Below are positions 9,296 through 18,281 of a stretch of 64,000 nucleotides of DNA, in pieces. The stretch is from Cryobacterium adonitolivorans (GTDB taxonomy: Bacteria; Actinomycetota; Actinomycetes; Actinomycetales; Microbacteriaceae). Both the position numbers and the translations under genes were made by a program. Each line of letters begins with the position of its first letter. The first letter of the stretch is position 1. Location of the stretch: NCBI RefSeq assembly GCF_004402695.1, contig NZ_SOFL01000049.1, positions 17,059 through 81,058 on the forward strand, read 5' to 3'. The notes below the pieces were generated by a model. The model was not told the DNA's origin and ran no database searches. It worked only from the letters and a program-made list of their open reading frames with translations.

Positions 9296-10287
9296 GATCG
9301 TGCCGTTCGGGTGACCACATCGTCGATGGCGGGCTCGAGGTCCGGCCAGAGAAACCTGTACCCGGCGGCGACCAGGCGTTCCGGCTCCACCCAGCGGCTC
9401 TTGAGCACCAACTCGGGTTCGGTGCGCAGCAGCCACATGGCCGGTTCCAGCATCCAACGGAACGCCGGCATACCGAGCCTGGCGCCGACGCTGCGGCGCA
9501 GCGTCGACATGAGCCTGCGGTTGTCACTGGGGTGCGGCGCGGCCAGGTTGACCGGCCCGGTGAGCTCGTCGCGGGCGACGATGAAACGAATTGAGGCCAC
9601 AACATCGTCGATGTGGATCCCGCTGAAGCGCTGCCGCCCGCGCGAGTGATGGGTCGGAGCCTTGCCGTCGCCGGTCGGCTGGGCGACGCCGATGCCGCGG
9701 TAGCGCCGGTGCGGAAACCACCGGCCGTCGACCTGCGGCCCACCCAGCCCGAGGCGGGCCAGGCGCACGAGAATCGCGGTGGCGGGACCGTCACCGGGCA
9801 CGATGGCCATCCGTAGCGCCATCCGCCGGGTCCCGGGCAGGTCACCACCGAAGAAATCGTTCTCCCAGTTGTGGGCGATGTCCGCCGAGAACCCGGTGCC
9901 GAGCTCACCGTGCGTCTCGGTCATCGGGCGATCCAGCGCGTAGCGGTAGATCGTGGCGGTGCTCGCGTTCAGCCACACTCGCGGCGGCTGCGTGCTCGTC
10001 TTGATAGCCCGGCGCAGCTGGCGGGTGGTGTCGATCCGCGAGCGTAGGATCTCGTTGCGGTTCCGGTCGGTGTACCGGCAGTCGACACTCTTGCCGGCCA
10101 GGTTGATGACCAGCGCGGCACCGTCAATCAGCGCCCGAACTGCGGTGTCGTCGTCCCAGCGCGCGTCGGGCCCGGTCCGGCCGATGCAGACGACCTCGTA
10201 GCCGCGGTCGTCAAGCTCGCGAACGAGCCTCCGGCCGATAAACCCGGATGCCCCGGCTACCACTGCGCGTTCTCTCGTGTCCCCCAC
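9292..10287 (-). CDS. NAD(P)-dependent epimerase/dehydratase, DUF1731 (TIGR01777-like)
   Basis: A 331-residue short-chain-type protein. Seen: the Rossmann motif [17 protein letters not shown] at the N terminus, [14 protein letters not shown], a region with [11 protein letters not shown], and a C-terminal DUF1731 region with [12 protein letters not shown]. Members of this family (YfcH/SULA-like) bind NAD(P), but substrates are mostly unknown. GTG start. The small 82-residue gene downstream is coupled to it. Function beyond the fold cannot be given. Confidence 0.82.
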   Translation of the reverse strand: MGDTRERAVVAGASGFIGRRLVRELDDRGYEVVCIGRTGPDARWDDDTAVRALIDGAALVINLAGKSVDCRYTDRNRNEILRSRIDTTRQLRRAIKTSTQPPRVWLNASTATIYRYALDRPMTETHGELGTGFSADIAHNWENDFFGGDLPGTRRMALRMAIVPGDGPATAILVRLARLGLGGPQVDGRWFPHRRYRGIGVAQPTGDGKAPTHHSRGRQRFSGIHIDDVVASIRFIVARDELTGPVNLAAPHPSDNRRLMSTLRRSVGARLGMPAFRWMLEPAMWLLRTEPELVLKSRWVEPERLVAAGYRFLWPDLEPAIDDVVTRTARS

Positions 10288-10380
10288 GGGTCCAGCCTAC
10301 GACGCGCGTCTGCCGGCGTAGCTCCCGCGTCTGGCGCGCGTTGCCTCGGGGCCGGCCAGCGCAACGCGCACCGTTCGGCC

Positions 10381-11487
10381 TCAGGCCTGCACTACGGCCA
10401 GTGGCAGGCCGAGCGCGGCGGCGACACCGGCGTTGGTGACAGTGCCGGCGTGGATGTTCAGGCCGGCCGCCAGCGCGGCGTCGTCGGCGATCGCCCGCTC
10501 CCAGCCCTTGTCGGCCAGGGCGATCACGTAGGGCAGCGTGGCGTTGGTGAGCGCCCGTGTCGAGGTCTCCGGCACCGCGCCGGGCATGTTGGCGACGCAG
10601 TAGTAGACGGAGTCGTGCACGGCGAAGGTGGGCGCGTCGTGCGTGGTCGGCCGGGACCCTTCGAAGCAGCCGCCCTGGTCGATGGCGATGTCGACCAGCA
10701 CCGACCCCTTCTTCATGCCGGCGACCATCTCATCGGTGACCAGCTTGGGCGCGGCCGCCCCGGGAATCAGGACGGAGCCGATCACCAGGTCGGCGTCGGC
10801 CAGCTGGGCCGCGATCTCGTAGGCCGAGGACGCCCGGGTCTGGATCTTGCCCTCGAAGCGGGTCTCCAGTTCGCGCAGGCGTGGCACCGAGAGGTCGATG
10901 ATGGTGACGTCTGCGCCCATGCCCAAGGCGTTGGCCGCGGCGTGCTCGCCGGCCACACCGCCGCCGATGACGACGACCTTGGCCTTGGGGGTGCCGGGCA
11001 CGCCGCCCAGGAGCATGCCCCGGCCGCCCGCGGCGCTCATCAAGTGATAGGCGCCGACCTGCGCGGCCAGGCGCCCGGCGACCTCACTCATGGGTGACAG
11101 CAGCGGAAGGGTGCGGTTGGGAAGTTGCACGGTTTCGTAGGCGATCGCGGTGGTGCCCGAGGCCAGCAGCGCTTCGGTCTGGGCGCGGTCGGCGGCCAGG
11201 TGCAGGTAGGTGAAGAGCACCTGGCCGGCGCGGAGGTGGCCGTATTCGCCCGCGACCGGCTCCTTGACCTTGAGCAGCAGCTCCGCGGTGGCCCAGACCT
11301 CTGCCGCGGTCTCGAGAATGGTGGCGCCCGCCACCGCGTAGGCGTCGTCGGCGATCGAGGAGCCGAGTCCGGCGCCGCGCTGGATGAACACCTCGTGGCC
11401 GCGGCGGGTGAGCTCAGACACTCCAGCCTGGGTGATGGCCACGCGGTTCTCGTTGTTCTTGATTTCGGTGGGGACTCCGACGCGCAT
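10381..11487 (-). CDS. ald: Alanine dehydrogenase
   Basis: A 368-residue enzyme that converts L-alanine and NAD+ to pyruvate and ammonia, in the cytoplasm. Seen: [17 protein letters not shown] at the N terminus, the active-site Lys in LLLKVKEP, the His in TYLHLAAD, and the NAD-binding [12 protein letters not shown] near residue 175. Length matches the family (about 371). ATG 11487 is chosen because it begins the conserved MRVGVP; the frame extends 16 codons upstream. The 229-base upstream region is locally AT-rich around 11560-11610, which suits a promoter; no operator can be defined. Confidence 0.95.
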   Translation of the reverse strand: MRVGVPTEIKNNENRVAITQAGVSELTRRGHEVFIQRGAGLGSSIADDAYAVAGATILETAAEVWATAELLLKVKEPVAGEYGHLRAGQVLFTYLHLAADRAQTEALLASGTTAIAYETVQLPNRTLPLLSPMSEVAGRLAAQVGAYHLMSAAGGRGMLLGGVPGTPKAKVVVIGGGVAGEHAAANALGMGADVTIIDLSVPRLRELETRFEGKIQTRASSAYEIAAQLADADLVIGSVLIPGAAAPKLVTDEMVAGMKKGSVLVDIAIDQGGCFEGSRPTTHDAPTFAVHDSVYYCVANMPGAVPETSTRALTNATLPYVIALADKGWERAIADDAALAAGLNIHAGTVTNAGVAAALGLPLAVVQA

Positions 11488-11716
11488 GATGGCTCCAGTG
11501 TGAGTAGGGAATGGACGCGGGTTCAGCCCGAACAATCAACTGCTCCCTGCAGGAAATGATGCTGTTTTCCTGTTTCGAATGGGTTTCAACCGAAGAATCA
11601 CTAACCAACTCGATTCGTGGCTGTCGATTTCGTTCTTCCCCAGGGCGGGCATCCGTCGGCGACCGCAGATTGTTCGGTGACCTGGCACGGTAACCCACGG
11701 GGCGGATGCACCGCCG

Positions 11717-13309
11717 CTAGTCCAGAAGCGGCGTCACCCCGGCCTGCAGGGCATCAATCTCGCACCGCACGTCGCGCGCGCTGCCCGGGTAGACCTGCCG
11801 CGCCCGAACCGCCGTTGTGAGGGCGGTCCGCTGCAGGTCGAAGTACTCGCCGCTGGTGGGGTCATCCCGGCCGGCGACCGCGGCGGCGGCCACGGCGCGG
11901 GCGGCCGCACGGCCCTCCTCCACCTCGGCGTCTTCGGCGCTGGTGTCGATCCGCAGCGTCTTGGCCAGCAGCGGCAGCGTCGAGCCCTGCAGCAGCAGGG
12001 TGCCGACGGCCACGATGAACGCGACGGTCTGGATGATGGTGCGGCCGGGGAAGGGAGCCCCGGAGGCGATGGTGAGTGGGATGCCGCCGGCCGCGGCGAG
12101 GGTGATGATGCCGCGCATGCCGGTCCAGGAGACCAGGAGGTTCTCCGCGGGAGTCAGCACCGTGACGTGGCCGTTGTTGCGTCCGCCCTGCCGCCCCAGC
12201 GGACCGGTCCGGCCGCCCCGCCCGGGACCGCCCCGCCCGCGCCGCCGGCGCCGGGCCCGGGGATCGATGGAGGCGGCCATCCGCCGGGCGTAGATGAGCA
12301 GCGAGAGTTGCGCGCGGCTGTAGCTGAAGTACACCCAGGCGAACCGGCAGAGGATGACGGCGAGCAGCACAATCAGGCCCAACCCGATGGTGGACCAGGT
12401 TGGAGTGTTCGACTCGGCGAGGTCTTCCAACACGAACCGGAGCTGCAGCCCCATGTAGGCGAAAACGAACGCCTCCAGGATCAGGTCGACAACGGGCCAG
12501 AGCGCCGCCTCCTGCAACCTGGTGCGGTAGGCGGTGGCGGGCAGGGCCGACGTTCTGTTGCCGAAGTGGGACAGGCTCACGGCGAAGCCGGCCGCGACGA
12601 CGGCAATGATGCCGGAGGCCTGCAGCTGCTCGGCCGCGAAGTAGGCCAGGAACGGCACCAGGAGGTTGAGCCCACTCTCGATGGTGGGGTTGCCCACCTT
12701 TGCCCGCACCCCGACGACGACCCGTCCGACGACCACACCGAGGATCAGGCCGACCGCGGCCTCCCAGCCAAAGAGCAGGAAGGGGTTTTCGATGAACTCC
12801 CGGTCGCCGGTGACGGCCGCTACCGCGACAGCGAACAGGGTGAGCGCCGCCGCGTCGTTGACGAGGCTCTCGCCGGTGAGAATCGAGATCGTGCGCCGCG
12901 GCAAACCGATCTCCCGGCCGTGGCTGACGGTGGTGACCGAGTCCGGCGGCGAGACCACGGCGGCGAGCACGAAGGCCCCGGCCAGGCCGAGCTCCGGCGC
13001 GATCCACGAGGTGAGGAAGCCGACGACCACGGTGGTGAAGATCACCAGGCCCACGCCGAGGCCGAGGATGCTGCGCAGGTTCTTGAGGAAGGCGAAGAAC
13101 GAGAAATTGAGCGTGGCCGAGTAGAGCAGCGGCGGGATCACGACCCCGAGGATCAACTCGGGGTCGAGCTCGAGCCGGGGCAGGCCGGGGATGAACGAGA
13201 TAGCCGCCGCCAGGGTTACGGTGACGATGCCGGCCTGCAGGCCACGGAGGTGGGCGAAGGCGGCGATGACCAGAGCACCGGTCATCACGAGGAGCAGCTG
13301 GACGTCCAT
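11717..13309 (-). CDS. CPA1-family Na+/H+ antiporter
   Basis: A 530-residue membrane protein with about twelve hydrophobic segments. Seen: the CPA1 ion-binding segment VVSPPDSVTTV and GESLVNDAAALTLFAVAVA, whose ND pair is the exchange site, and WTGMRGIITLAAAGGIP in the second half. A basic Arg/Gly cluster near residues 350-375 is a cytoplasmic loop, and the last 100 residues form a soluble tail. Family members expel Na+ or K+ in exchange for protons for pH and salt balance. ATG start; no clear operon partner. Confidence 0.9.
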   Translation of the reverse strand: MDVQLLLVMTGALVIAAFAHLRGLQAGIVTVTLAAAISFIPGLPRLELDPELILGVVIPPLLYSATLNFSFFAFLKNLRSILGLGVGLVIFTTVVVGFLTSWIAPELGLAGAFVLAAVVSPPDSVTTVSHGREIGLPRRTISILTGESLVNDAAALTLFAVAVAAVTGDREFIENPFLLFGWEAAVGLILGVVVGRVVVGVRAKVGNPTIESGLNLLVPFLAYFAAEQLQASGIIAVVAAGFAVSLSHFGNRTSALPATAYRTRLQEAALWPVVDLILEAFVFAYMGLQLRFVLEDLAESNTPTWSTIGLGLIVLLAVILCRFAWVYFSYSRAQLSLLIYARRMAASIDPRARRRRRGRGGPGRGGRTGPLGRQGGRNNGHVTVLTPAENLLVSWTGMRGIITLAAAGGIPLTIASGAPFPGRTIIQTVAFIVAVGTLLLQGSTLPLLAKTLRIDTSAEDAEVEEGRAAARAVAAAAVAGRDDPTSGEYFDLQRTALTTAVRARQVYPGSARDVRCEIDALQAGVTPLLD

Positions 13310-13467
13310 GGTGCCTGTCTTTCTGTGGTGTCGTGCCAGTCTTCCCTATCGGGACGGCGTAGAACGGGCGCATGGTCGTCGAATCCGCCCGGCCGATGGG
13401 CGCGCGCTGGCTTGGAAGTGAACCGCCGGATCCGGAGCTGCCGTGGCAAGCTGTGGGCATGTAAAAT

Positions 13468-13819
13468 GTGCTTGGAATCGGCGGATACTTCCTGCGGGCC
13501 GCGGGCCGCGGACCCTGAGTCGTTGAACGCCTGGTATCGCGATTGCCTCGGCCTGGACGCAGGTGAGAATGGCCTGTGGCAGCAGGAAGCAGGGCCGACG
13601 GTGTTCGCGACCTTCGAGCCCGAGACCGACTACTTCGGCTCCCGGGCTCAAGCCATCATGCTCAACTTCCGGGTGCGTGATCTCGACGCGATGCTCGCGC
13701 AATTGCGTGCCGCGGGAGCGGACGTGGCCGCCCAGACGCAGGACATGGAGGGCGTCGGTCGATTCGGGTGGGTCACCGACCCTGAGGGCAACCGGATCGA
13801 GCTCTGGCAGCCCGCCTGA
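13468..13819 (+). pseudogene. VOC-family (glyoxalase-like) gene disrupted by a 7-base tandem duplication
   Basis: From the GTG at 13468 one frame reads LGIGGYFLRAA, the usual first strand of a VOC protein, then meets TGA at 13516. From about 13508 another frame carries ADPESLNAWYRD through GNRIELWQPA to a stop at 13819. The switch coincides with two copies of GCGGGCC (13494-13507); removing one copy restores a seamless LRAADPESLNAW. The ATG at 13466 opens the downstream frame directly, so a protein of about 117 residues with a scrambled N terminus might still be made. A sequencing error in a GC-rich repeat is possible. Confidence 0.75.
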
Positions 13820-13836
13820 GCGCATCCTCTGATCGA

Positions 13837-14349
13837 TCAGAGAGGAGGCTGCCGGGTCAGCAGCTCGCCGCGCACGCTCGGCAGCAGGGCCGAGCCACGC
13901 ATCACGCCGGCGTCGGCCAGGCCGTCGACGATGAGCCGTGCGGATGCCGGACCCGTCGCCACGGCTACCTGGGCCTCGCGCGCCAGCACCGGGTGACAGG
14001 CGATGGACACCAGGCGCAGCACGTCGTCATCGATCGGCTGCCAGTCCTCGGGGCTCATGCCCTCGATGGTGCGCGCCGCCAGGTCGTGGGCGATTGCTCG
14101 GTACCTGTCATCGAGGCGCTCGCGCCGCCACCAGGTGTCGATGGCCTTGCGCTTGGCGACGGCCGTGAGCCAGGCCCCAGGGTTCTGCGGGATGCCCGAC
14201 TCCGGCCATTGCCTGAGCGCGTCGAGCACAGCCTCCTGGGCGAGATCCTCGGCCAGCACCACGTCGTTGGTCATCTTCGCGAGCGTGGCCACGATCCTGG
14301 CGCTCTCGATGCGCCAGACCGCCTCCACGGTGCGCCGCGCATCGGCCAT
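13837..14349 (-). pseudogene. ECF sigma factor (ECF42-like) with the middle deleted
   Basis: Residues 1-128 match the start of the roughly 400-residue ECF sigma factors with a C-terminal TPR-like extension: AVWRIESARIVA, LAQEAVLDALRQWP, PGAWLTAVAKRKAID, LRLVSIACHPVL. Residues 130-165 (VATGPASARLIVDGLADAG, LLPSVRGELL) match the far C-terminal extension of the same family. The sigma region 4 and most of the extension are missing, joined in frame near 13953-13970, and the end is also cut. Without region 4 it should not recognise a -35 element. The YciI gene upstream is the usual ECF42 partner. Confidence 0.75.
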
Positions 14350-14376
14350 GGTCCGAGCCTGCCCGCCGAAGTCCCG

Positions 14377-14802
14377 TCAGGCCTGGCCGCTCTCGGCGCG
14401 CCACAGTTCCTGCTGCTGCAGGATCGGGTTGTCGGCCGCCTCGCCGAAGTCGCTCATTTCGGTGACCCGGCGCACCTCCAGCTTCGACCCCGGTCCGAGC
14501 GGGCACCGGCTCGCCCACTCCATGGCCTCCTCCTTCGACGCGACCTGGATCATCCAGAAGCCGCTGAAGAGTTCGTGGGTTTCACCGTAGGGTCCGTCGG
14601 TCACGATGGGAGGGTCGGCCGCGAAGTCGACGACGAAATTGTCGGTCATCGAGTCGGCCAGGCCGTCACCGGCGAGCATCACGCCGGCCTTCATCAGGGC
14701 CTCGTTGTATGCGCCCATCTTCTCGATGATCTCGTTGATGTCCGCCGTCTCGTAGTCCTGACGGGCCGCTTCGGTTGCTCGCATGATCAGCATGTACTTC
14801 AT
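14377..14802 (-). CDS. YciI/DGPF-domain protein
   Basis: A 141-residue protein with the YciI/DGPF fold: MKYMLIMRA at the start, TDGPYGETHELFSGFWMIQV in the middle and CPLGPGSKLEVRRV near the end. These proteins are regularly encoded beside ECF42 sigma factors, and their role is thought to be linked to stress signalling. Here it lies 27 bases upstream of the damaged sigma gene, in the same orientation, so it is probably an orphaned partner. Confidence 0.85.
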   Translation of the reverse strand: MKYMLIMRATEAARQDYETADINEIIEKMGAYNEALMKAGVMLAGDGLADSMTDNFVVDFAADPPIVTDGPYGETHELFSGFWMIQVASKEEAMEWASRCPLGPGSKLEVRRVTEMSDFGEAADNPILQQQELWRAESGQA

Positions 14803-14896
14803 CGGGCTCTCCTCACTTCTCAGGGCGCCGAGTGCGTCCCTCTACATGATGCGTCGAACGGGGCCGGCCTGGATCGACAGGTCGGTGAAGAAAGAC

Positions 14897-15712
14897 TCAG
14901 CTCGTCAGGACCTGCCGCGTGATGGACCTCAGCAATTCTTCGCCGGCCAGGATGCCGCGCCTCGCGGTCACCTCGAGGTTGTGCCTCGTGAAGGCCGCGT
15001 CGTGCAGTTCGCCGTGCGCCGGGCGGAAGGCGAAGTGCGCCTCCTCCAGCATGCGCTGGTCGAGGAGCGAGTCGCCGGCGGCGAGCACCGTGGGTGCGCC
15101 GAGTCGGCGGTGCACCTCGGCGACAGCAGCGCTCTTGTTCACGGCCTCCGGCACGCAGTAGAGCTTCCGCCCCTGCACGGATACCGTCCAGCCGAGCACC
15201 CGGCACTGCACGTGCAACGCGGCGATCCACTCCGCGGGCATCGCCTCACGGTCGATGATCGCGTAGCTGAACAGGTCCTGGGCGGTGTGTACCCGCACGA
15301 TCCACGCCGCGGCGGCCGGGTCCTCGAGCAAGGACCTGACCTCGGCCAGCGGAGCCGCTTCCGCGCCCAACCGAGCCCGCAGGGAGCGTGACCAGACCGG
15401 ATCGACCTCACCGTCGACCAGGATCGCGCCGCCGTTGGTGGTTATGGCGAAACGCGGGACTGGGCCCGGCAGCTGCACACGGCCGTACTGGGCCACGGTG
15501 CGGGTGGTGACCGGCACGAAGGTGGCCGCCGCGGCGAGCTCGAGCAGAAGCTGCTCGGCGGCGCGCGTCATGTAGGAGATCGGCACACCCTTGTAGACCT
15601 CGGAAACGACAATCGGGGGAGCCTGGGCGTCCGGCGTCTCGAGCCAGAAGGCGCGCGACGAGTAGATGAGCGTGCGGTCGAGGTCGCAGGCAACCAGGGG
15701 CATGACGGTCAC
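14897..15712 (-). CDS. HAD-superfamily phosphatase of the Ter cluster
   Basis: A 271-residue HAD hydrolase. Seen: motif I ACDLDRTLIYS near the start (DxD nucleophile pair), a long cap region, and motif IV AAGDSLLDQRML with acidic metal ligands near residue 215. Family members remove phosphate from small metabolites. GTG start overlapping the StiP gene stop as GTGA; ATG 15703 is an alternative. It is the last gene of the coupled Ter enzyme set. Comparative genomics assigns such sets to making a nucleoside-like metabolite; the substrate here is unknown. Confidence 0.82.
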   Translation of the reverse strand: MTVMPLVACDLDRTLIYSSRAFWLETPDAQAPPIVVSEVYKGVPISYMTRAAEQLLLELAAAATFVPVTTRTVAQYGRVQLPGPVPRFAITTNGGAILVDGEVDPVWSRSLRARLGAEAAPLAEVRSLLEDPAAAAWIVRVHTAQDLFSYAIIDREAMPAEWIAALHVQCRVLGWTVSVQGRKLYCVPEAVNKSAAVAEVHRRLGAPTVLAAGDSLLDQRMLEEAHFAFRPAHGELHDAAFTRHNLEVTARRGILAGEELLRSITRQVLTS

Positions 15713-16866
15713 TGGGCACCCGCAAGCCCATGGCCGGGCCGGATGAGCCCGACGCAGCTGTACGGCAGGTCGGGCACGATCTCGATCGGGACGCCGCGCT
15801 GCTCGGCCAGCAGCAGCACGTGCGCGACATCCGCCACGGCATCCGCCCGCACCAGCACCTTCCACGGAACCCGGCGCAACAGCACCCGGGTGGTTTCGCC
15901 GACTCCCGGCTTGACCAGGTTCACGTCGTTGATGCCGTACTCGGTGCTGATCTGCTCGACCGCCTTCCAGCCGACCCACGACGGGGTGCGGTCTTCTGCG
16001 TTCGCCGCCGCGACTCCGTCGGCGACGTCGTCCGCGACGTCAGGGAAGTAGCCGCAGACCGTGTCGAGAAAGTCGCGCGAGACGTCGTTGTGGCTCAACT
16101 CGGCATAGAACTTGGCGCCGTGGAACTCGTCTTCGCCGATCAGATCCCGGTTGAAGACGGTGCGGGACACGAGCCCGGACACCGTGGAGTTCAGGCAGGC
16201 GGACGGGATCAGGTAGTCCTCGCGAGTGCCGTGGATGGTGACGCAGTGCCCAGGGTCGGCCAGTACCGCCAGGTCGTCCTTGAAGAACACGCCGTCGGTC
16301 TGGCTGAACAGGGCGATCGCCGCGGACAGTTCACGTGCGATGGCGCCCTTGCCGGTCCAGCCGTCGACGAAGATGACCTGCTGTGGATCGTGCTGGGCGG
16401 CGAGGTAGCGCAGGGCGGTCTGGTCGAGCCCCACGCCGCGCACGATGCTCATCGTGTAGTGCGGCACGTCGATCCCGCGTGCGTGTTGGGCCCAACGCCG
16501 CATCAGGATGCCGATCGGGGTGCCGGCCCTGGCGAGGGAGACGAACACCGGCCGGTCGCCGCGGGCGGCGAGGGCGAGGTCGGTGACGACGCCGACGGCG
16601 ACCGCGAGCCGGCGGCCCGAACGTTCCAGGGCCTCACGGTAGAGCGCCTCGTATTCCGGCGACGGCAGGTACTCGATGGGCAGCGACTCGGCGTAATTCG
16701 CCGCCCCGCTCTGGATGGCGTGCTCGCGCTCCTCGGCCGGTGCCTCGAGGGCGGCGCCCTGCAGGTCCTGCAGCAGCCAGCTCACGTCCTCGGCGGCGTA
16801 TGAGCCGAAGGCGGGGCCGCTGAGCGGGTGGGGCAGCACGGCCGCCGGAGGAATGGGGCTGGTCAC
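15709..16866 (-). CDS. StiP-domain / PELOTA RNA-binding protein of the Ter cluster
   Basis: A 385-residue protein of the family annotated as cysteine protease StiP domain or PRTase_1, with a C-terminal PELOTA-type RNA-binding module. Seen: PVFVSLARAGTPIGILMRR, FVDGWTGKGAIARELS (a PRPP-loop-like segment), IPSACLNSTVSGLVSRTV, and a C-terminal KVLVRADAVADVAHVLLL segment. The family occurs almost only in Ter gene clusters and is predicted to act in a phosphoribosyl-metabolite pathway. GTG start overlapping the upstream PRTase stop (GTGA, 16863-16866); downstream overlap with the HAD gene is also GTGA. Confidence 0.82.
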   Translation of the reverse strand: MTSPIPPAAVLPHPLSGPAFGSYAAEDVSWLLQDLQGAALEAPAEEREHAIQSGAANYAESLPIEYLPSPEYEALYREALERSGRRLAVAVGVVTDLALAARGDRPVFVSLARAGTPIGILMRRWAQHARGIDVPHYTMSIVRGVGLDQTALRYLAAQHDPQQVIFVDGWTGKGAIARELSAAIALFSQTDGVFFKDDLAVLADPGHCVTIHGTREDYLIPSACLNSTVSGLVSRTVFNRDLIGEDEFHGAKFYAELSHNDVSRDFLDTVCGYFPDVADDVADGVAAANAEDRTPSWVGWKAVEQISTEYGINDVNLVKPGVGETTRVLLRRVPWKVLVRADAVADVAHVLLLAEQRGVPIEIVPDLPYSCVGLIRPGHGLAGAQ

Positions 16867-18281
16867 GGGTTGGGTATCCCATCGGTGGGGGCGGACGCGG
16901 TCAGCAGCACGACCACGATGCGGTCGCTGACGCGGCGGAGGGTTTCGATCACGCCGTCGTCGCCGTCGAGCCCGGCGGGGTCGGTGCCGGGTTCCGGCAT
17001 GAACACGACCGTGCCGAAACGGCGGCCGGAGGCGGTGAGGTTGTAGGCGAAGCGCACGCCCACGCCGTCGGAGGTCGTGTCGTGGCTGCGGAAGCGGATG
17101 GCGCTTCTGATGGGGTAGTCGGCGGCATCGAGCGCGGCGATCGGCGATCGGGTGCTGGTGGAGAACCTGACGGCCAGCGGCGCTGCGGCGCGCCCCAATT
17201 CGTCCGCGGTCAGCATCGGCAGGGCAATGAATTCTTCCGAGCCGAGGACCAGGACCCCCCGGTCGCCCGTGGCCGGCTGCCCGGTGGGGAGCAGGGCGCA
17301 CACACGATCGGCGATCGCCGAAGCGACGCCGGCGTCCGTAGGTGCCGTGGTGCCGAACCGGGCGCTTCGCAGGGGCGAAAGGTCGGTGCAGTCGAGCAGG
17401 CTCACCTCTCCGCCGCCGGCAGCTGCCGGGGCGACGGTCGGCATCGACGCGATCATCCGGCCGGCGCGAGGGAGCACGTCGGCGGGGAGCCCGATCGAGC
17501 CGGCGGCCAGGCAGACAACGGAAATGCGGGTGCAGAGCGTGGTGCCCAGCTGGTCGAAACGACCGAGATCGGCGGGGGACCGCAGGTCGATCAGGGAGGC
17601 GATCACCCAGTGCCGTTGCGGGATGAGCGCCTGGAGCGCCGTGATCGTGTTGATCACCGTGGTGCCGGTGCTCAGTTCGTCGTCGACCAGAATCGTCGTG
17701 CCGCCCGGGCGCAACCAGTGCGGGTCGGTCGGCAGCAGGGCATGGTCGGTGGCGTGGGAGTGTTCCTCCGCGAAGCCGGCGAATGATGTGGCCCCGGCCG
17801 GCGCGTGCCGCGTCGAGTGCAGGTAGTAGGCGCCGAGGGCGTCTGCGACAAGCTGGCCGAGGCCGGTGGCCGTCTCGGCGTAGCCGAAGGTGACCACGCC
17901 GGGTTGCGGCGTTGTCGCGGCGCGGATGTCTCGGCGTAGGCCCGTGAGTTCGCGGTGGGCCTGCGCCAGGGTTTCCGCATCCGTCGAATCGGCGTTCTCG
18001 GCCAGCCGGGCCACCAGGACAGCGAATCGGTCGCCGAGTGCGCGCGCACCCCGATGGGCGCCGCCGCCGACGACGCCGGAGACGAGAAGACCGAGTAGTT
18101 CACCGGCCGCCAGGGCGATGCCGGGCACCGTCGGTACGTGTTTGGCGAGCACCGTGGAGACGAGCAGGTGGGCGCGCTTGGGGTTGTGGCGGAGGGCTAT
18201 GCCGACGAGTTCGTCGACACCGAGGATGCTCCGGTCGTGATCGGTTTCCACGTGGATGTCGAGGGCTGTTGCCACCGTCAC
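16863..18281 (-). CDS. TRSP-domain phosphoribosyltransferase of the Ter cluster
   Basis: A 472-residue protein. The N-terminal part carries a type I PRTase PRPP-binding motif, ILVDDELSTGTTVI (about residues 175-190), and the C-terminal part contains STSTRSPIAALDAADYPIR, the signature of the TRSP domain. The family is predicted to transfer or release a phosphoribosyl group in the Ter-linked biosynthetic pathway. GTG 18281 is chosen because it overlaps the aldolase stop as GTGA; the frame is open 30 codons further upstream within that gene. Confidence 0.85.
   Translation of the reverse strand: MTVATALDIHVETDHDRSILGVDELVGIALRHNPKRAHLLVSTVLAKHVPTVPGIALAAGELLGLLVSGVVGGGAHRGARALGDRFAVLVARLAENADSTDAETLAQAHRELTGLRRDIRAATTPQPGVVTFGYAETATGLGQLVADALGAYYLHSTRHAPAGATSFAGFAEEHSHATDHALLPTDPHWLRPGGTTILVDDELSTGTTVINTITALQALIPQRHWVIASLIDLRSPADLGRFDQLGTTLCTRISVVCLAAGSIGLPADVLPRAGRMIASMPTVAPAAAGGGEVSLLDCTDLSPLRSARFGTTAPTDAGVASAIADRVCALLPTGQPATGDRGVLVLGSEEFIALPMLTADELGRAAAPLAVRFSTSTRSPIAALDAADYPIRSAIRFRSHDTTSDGVGVRFAYNLTASGRRFGTVVFMPEPGTDPAGLDGDDGVIETLRRVSDRIVVVLLTASAPTDGIPNP

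Noticed and set aside
12167..13460. Long plus-strand open frame opposite the antiporter, running into the VOC gene
   Set aside because: Only the last part (from about 13508) has family sequence; the rest is antisense to the antiporter with no motif.
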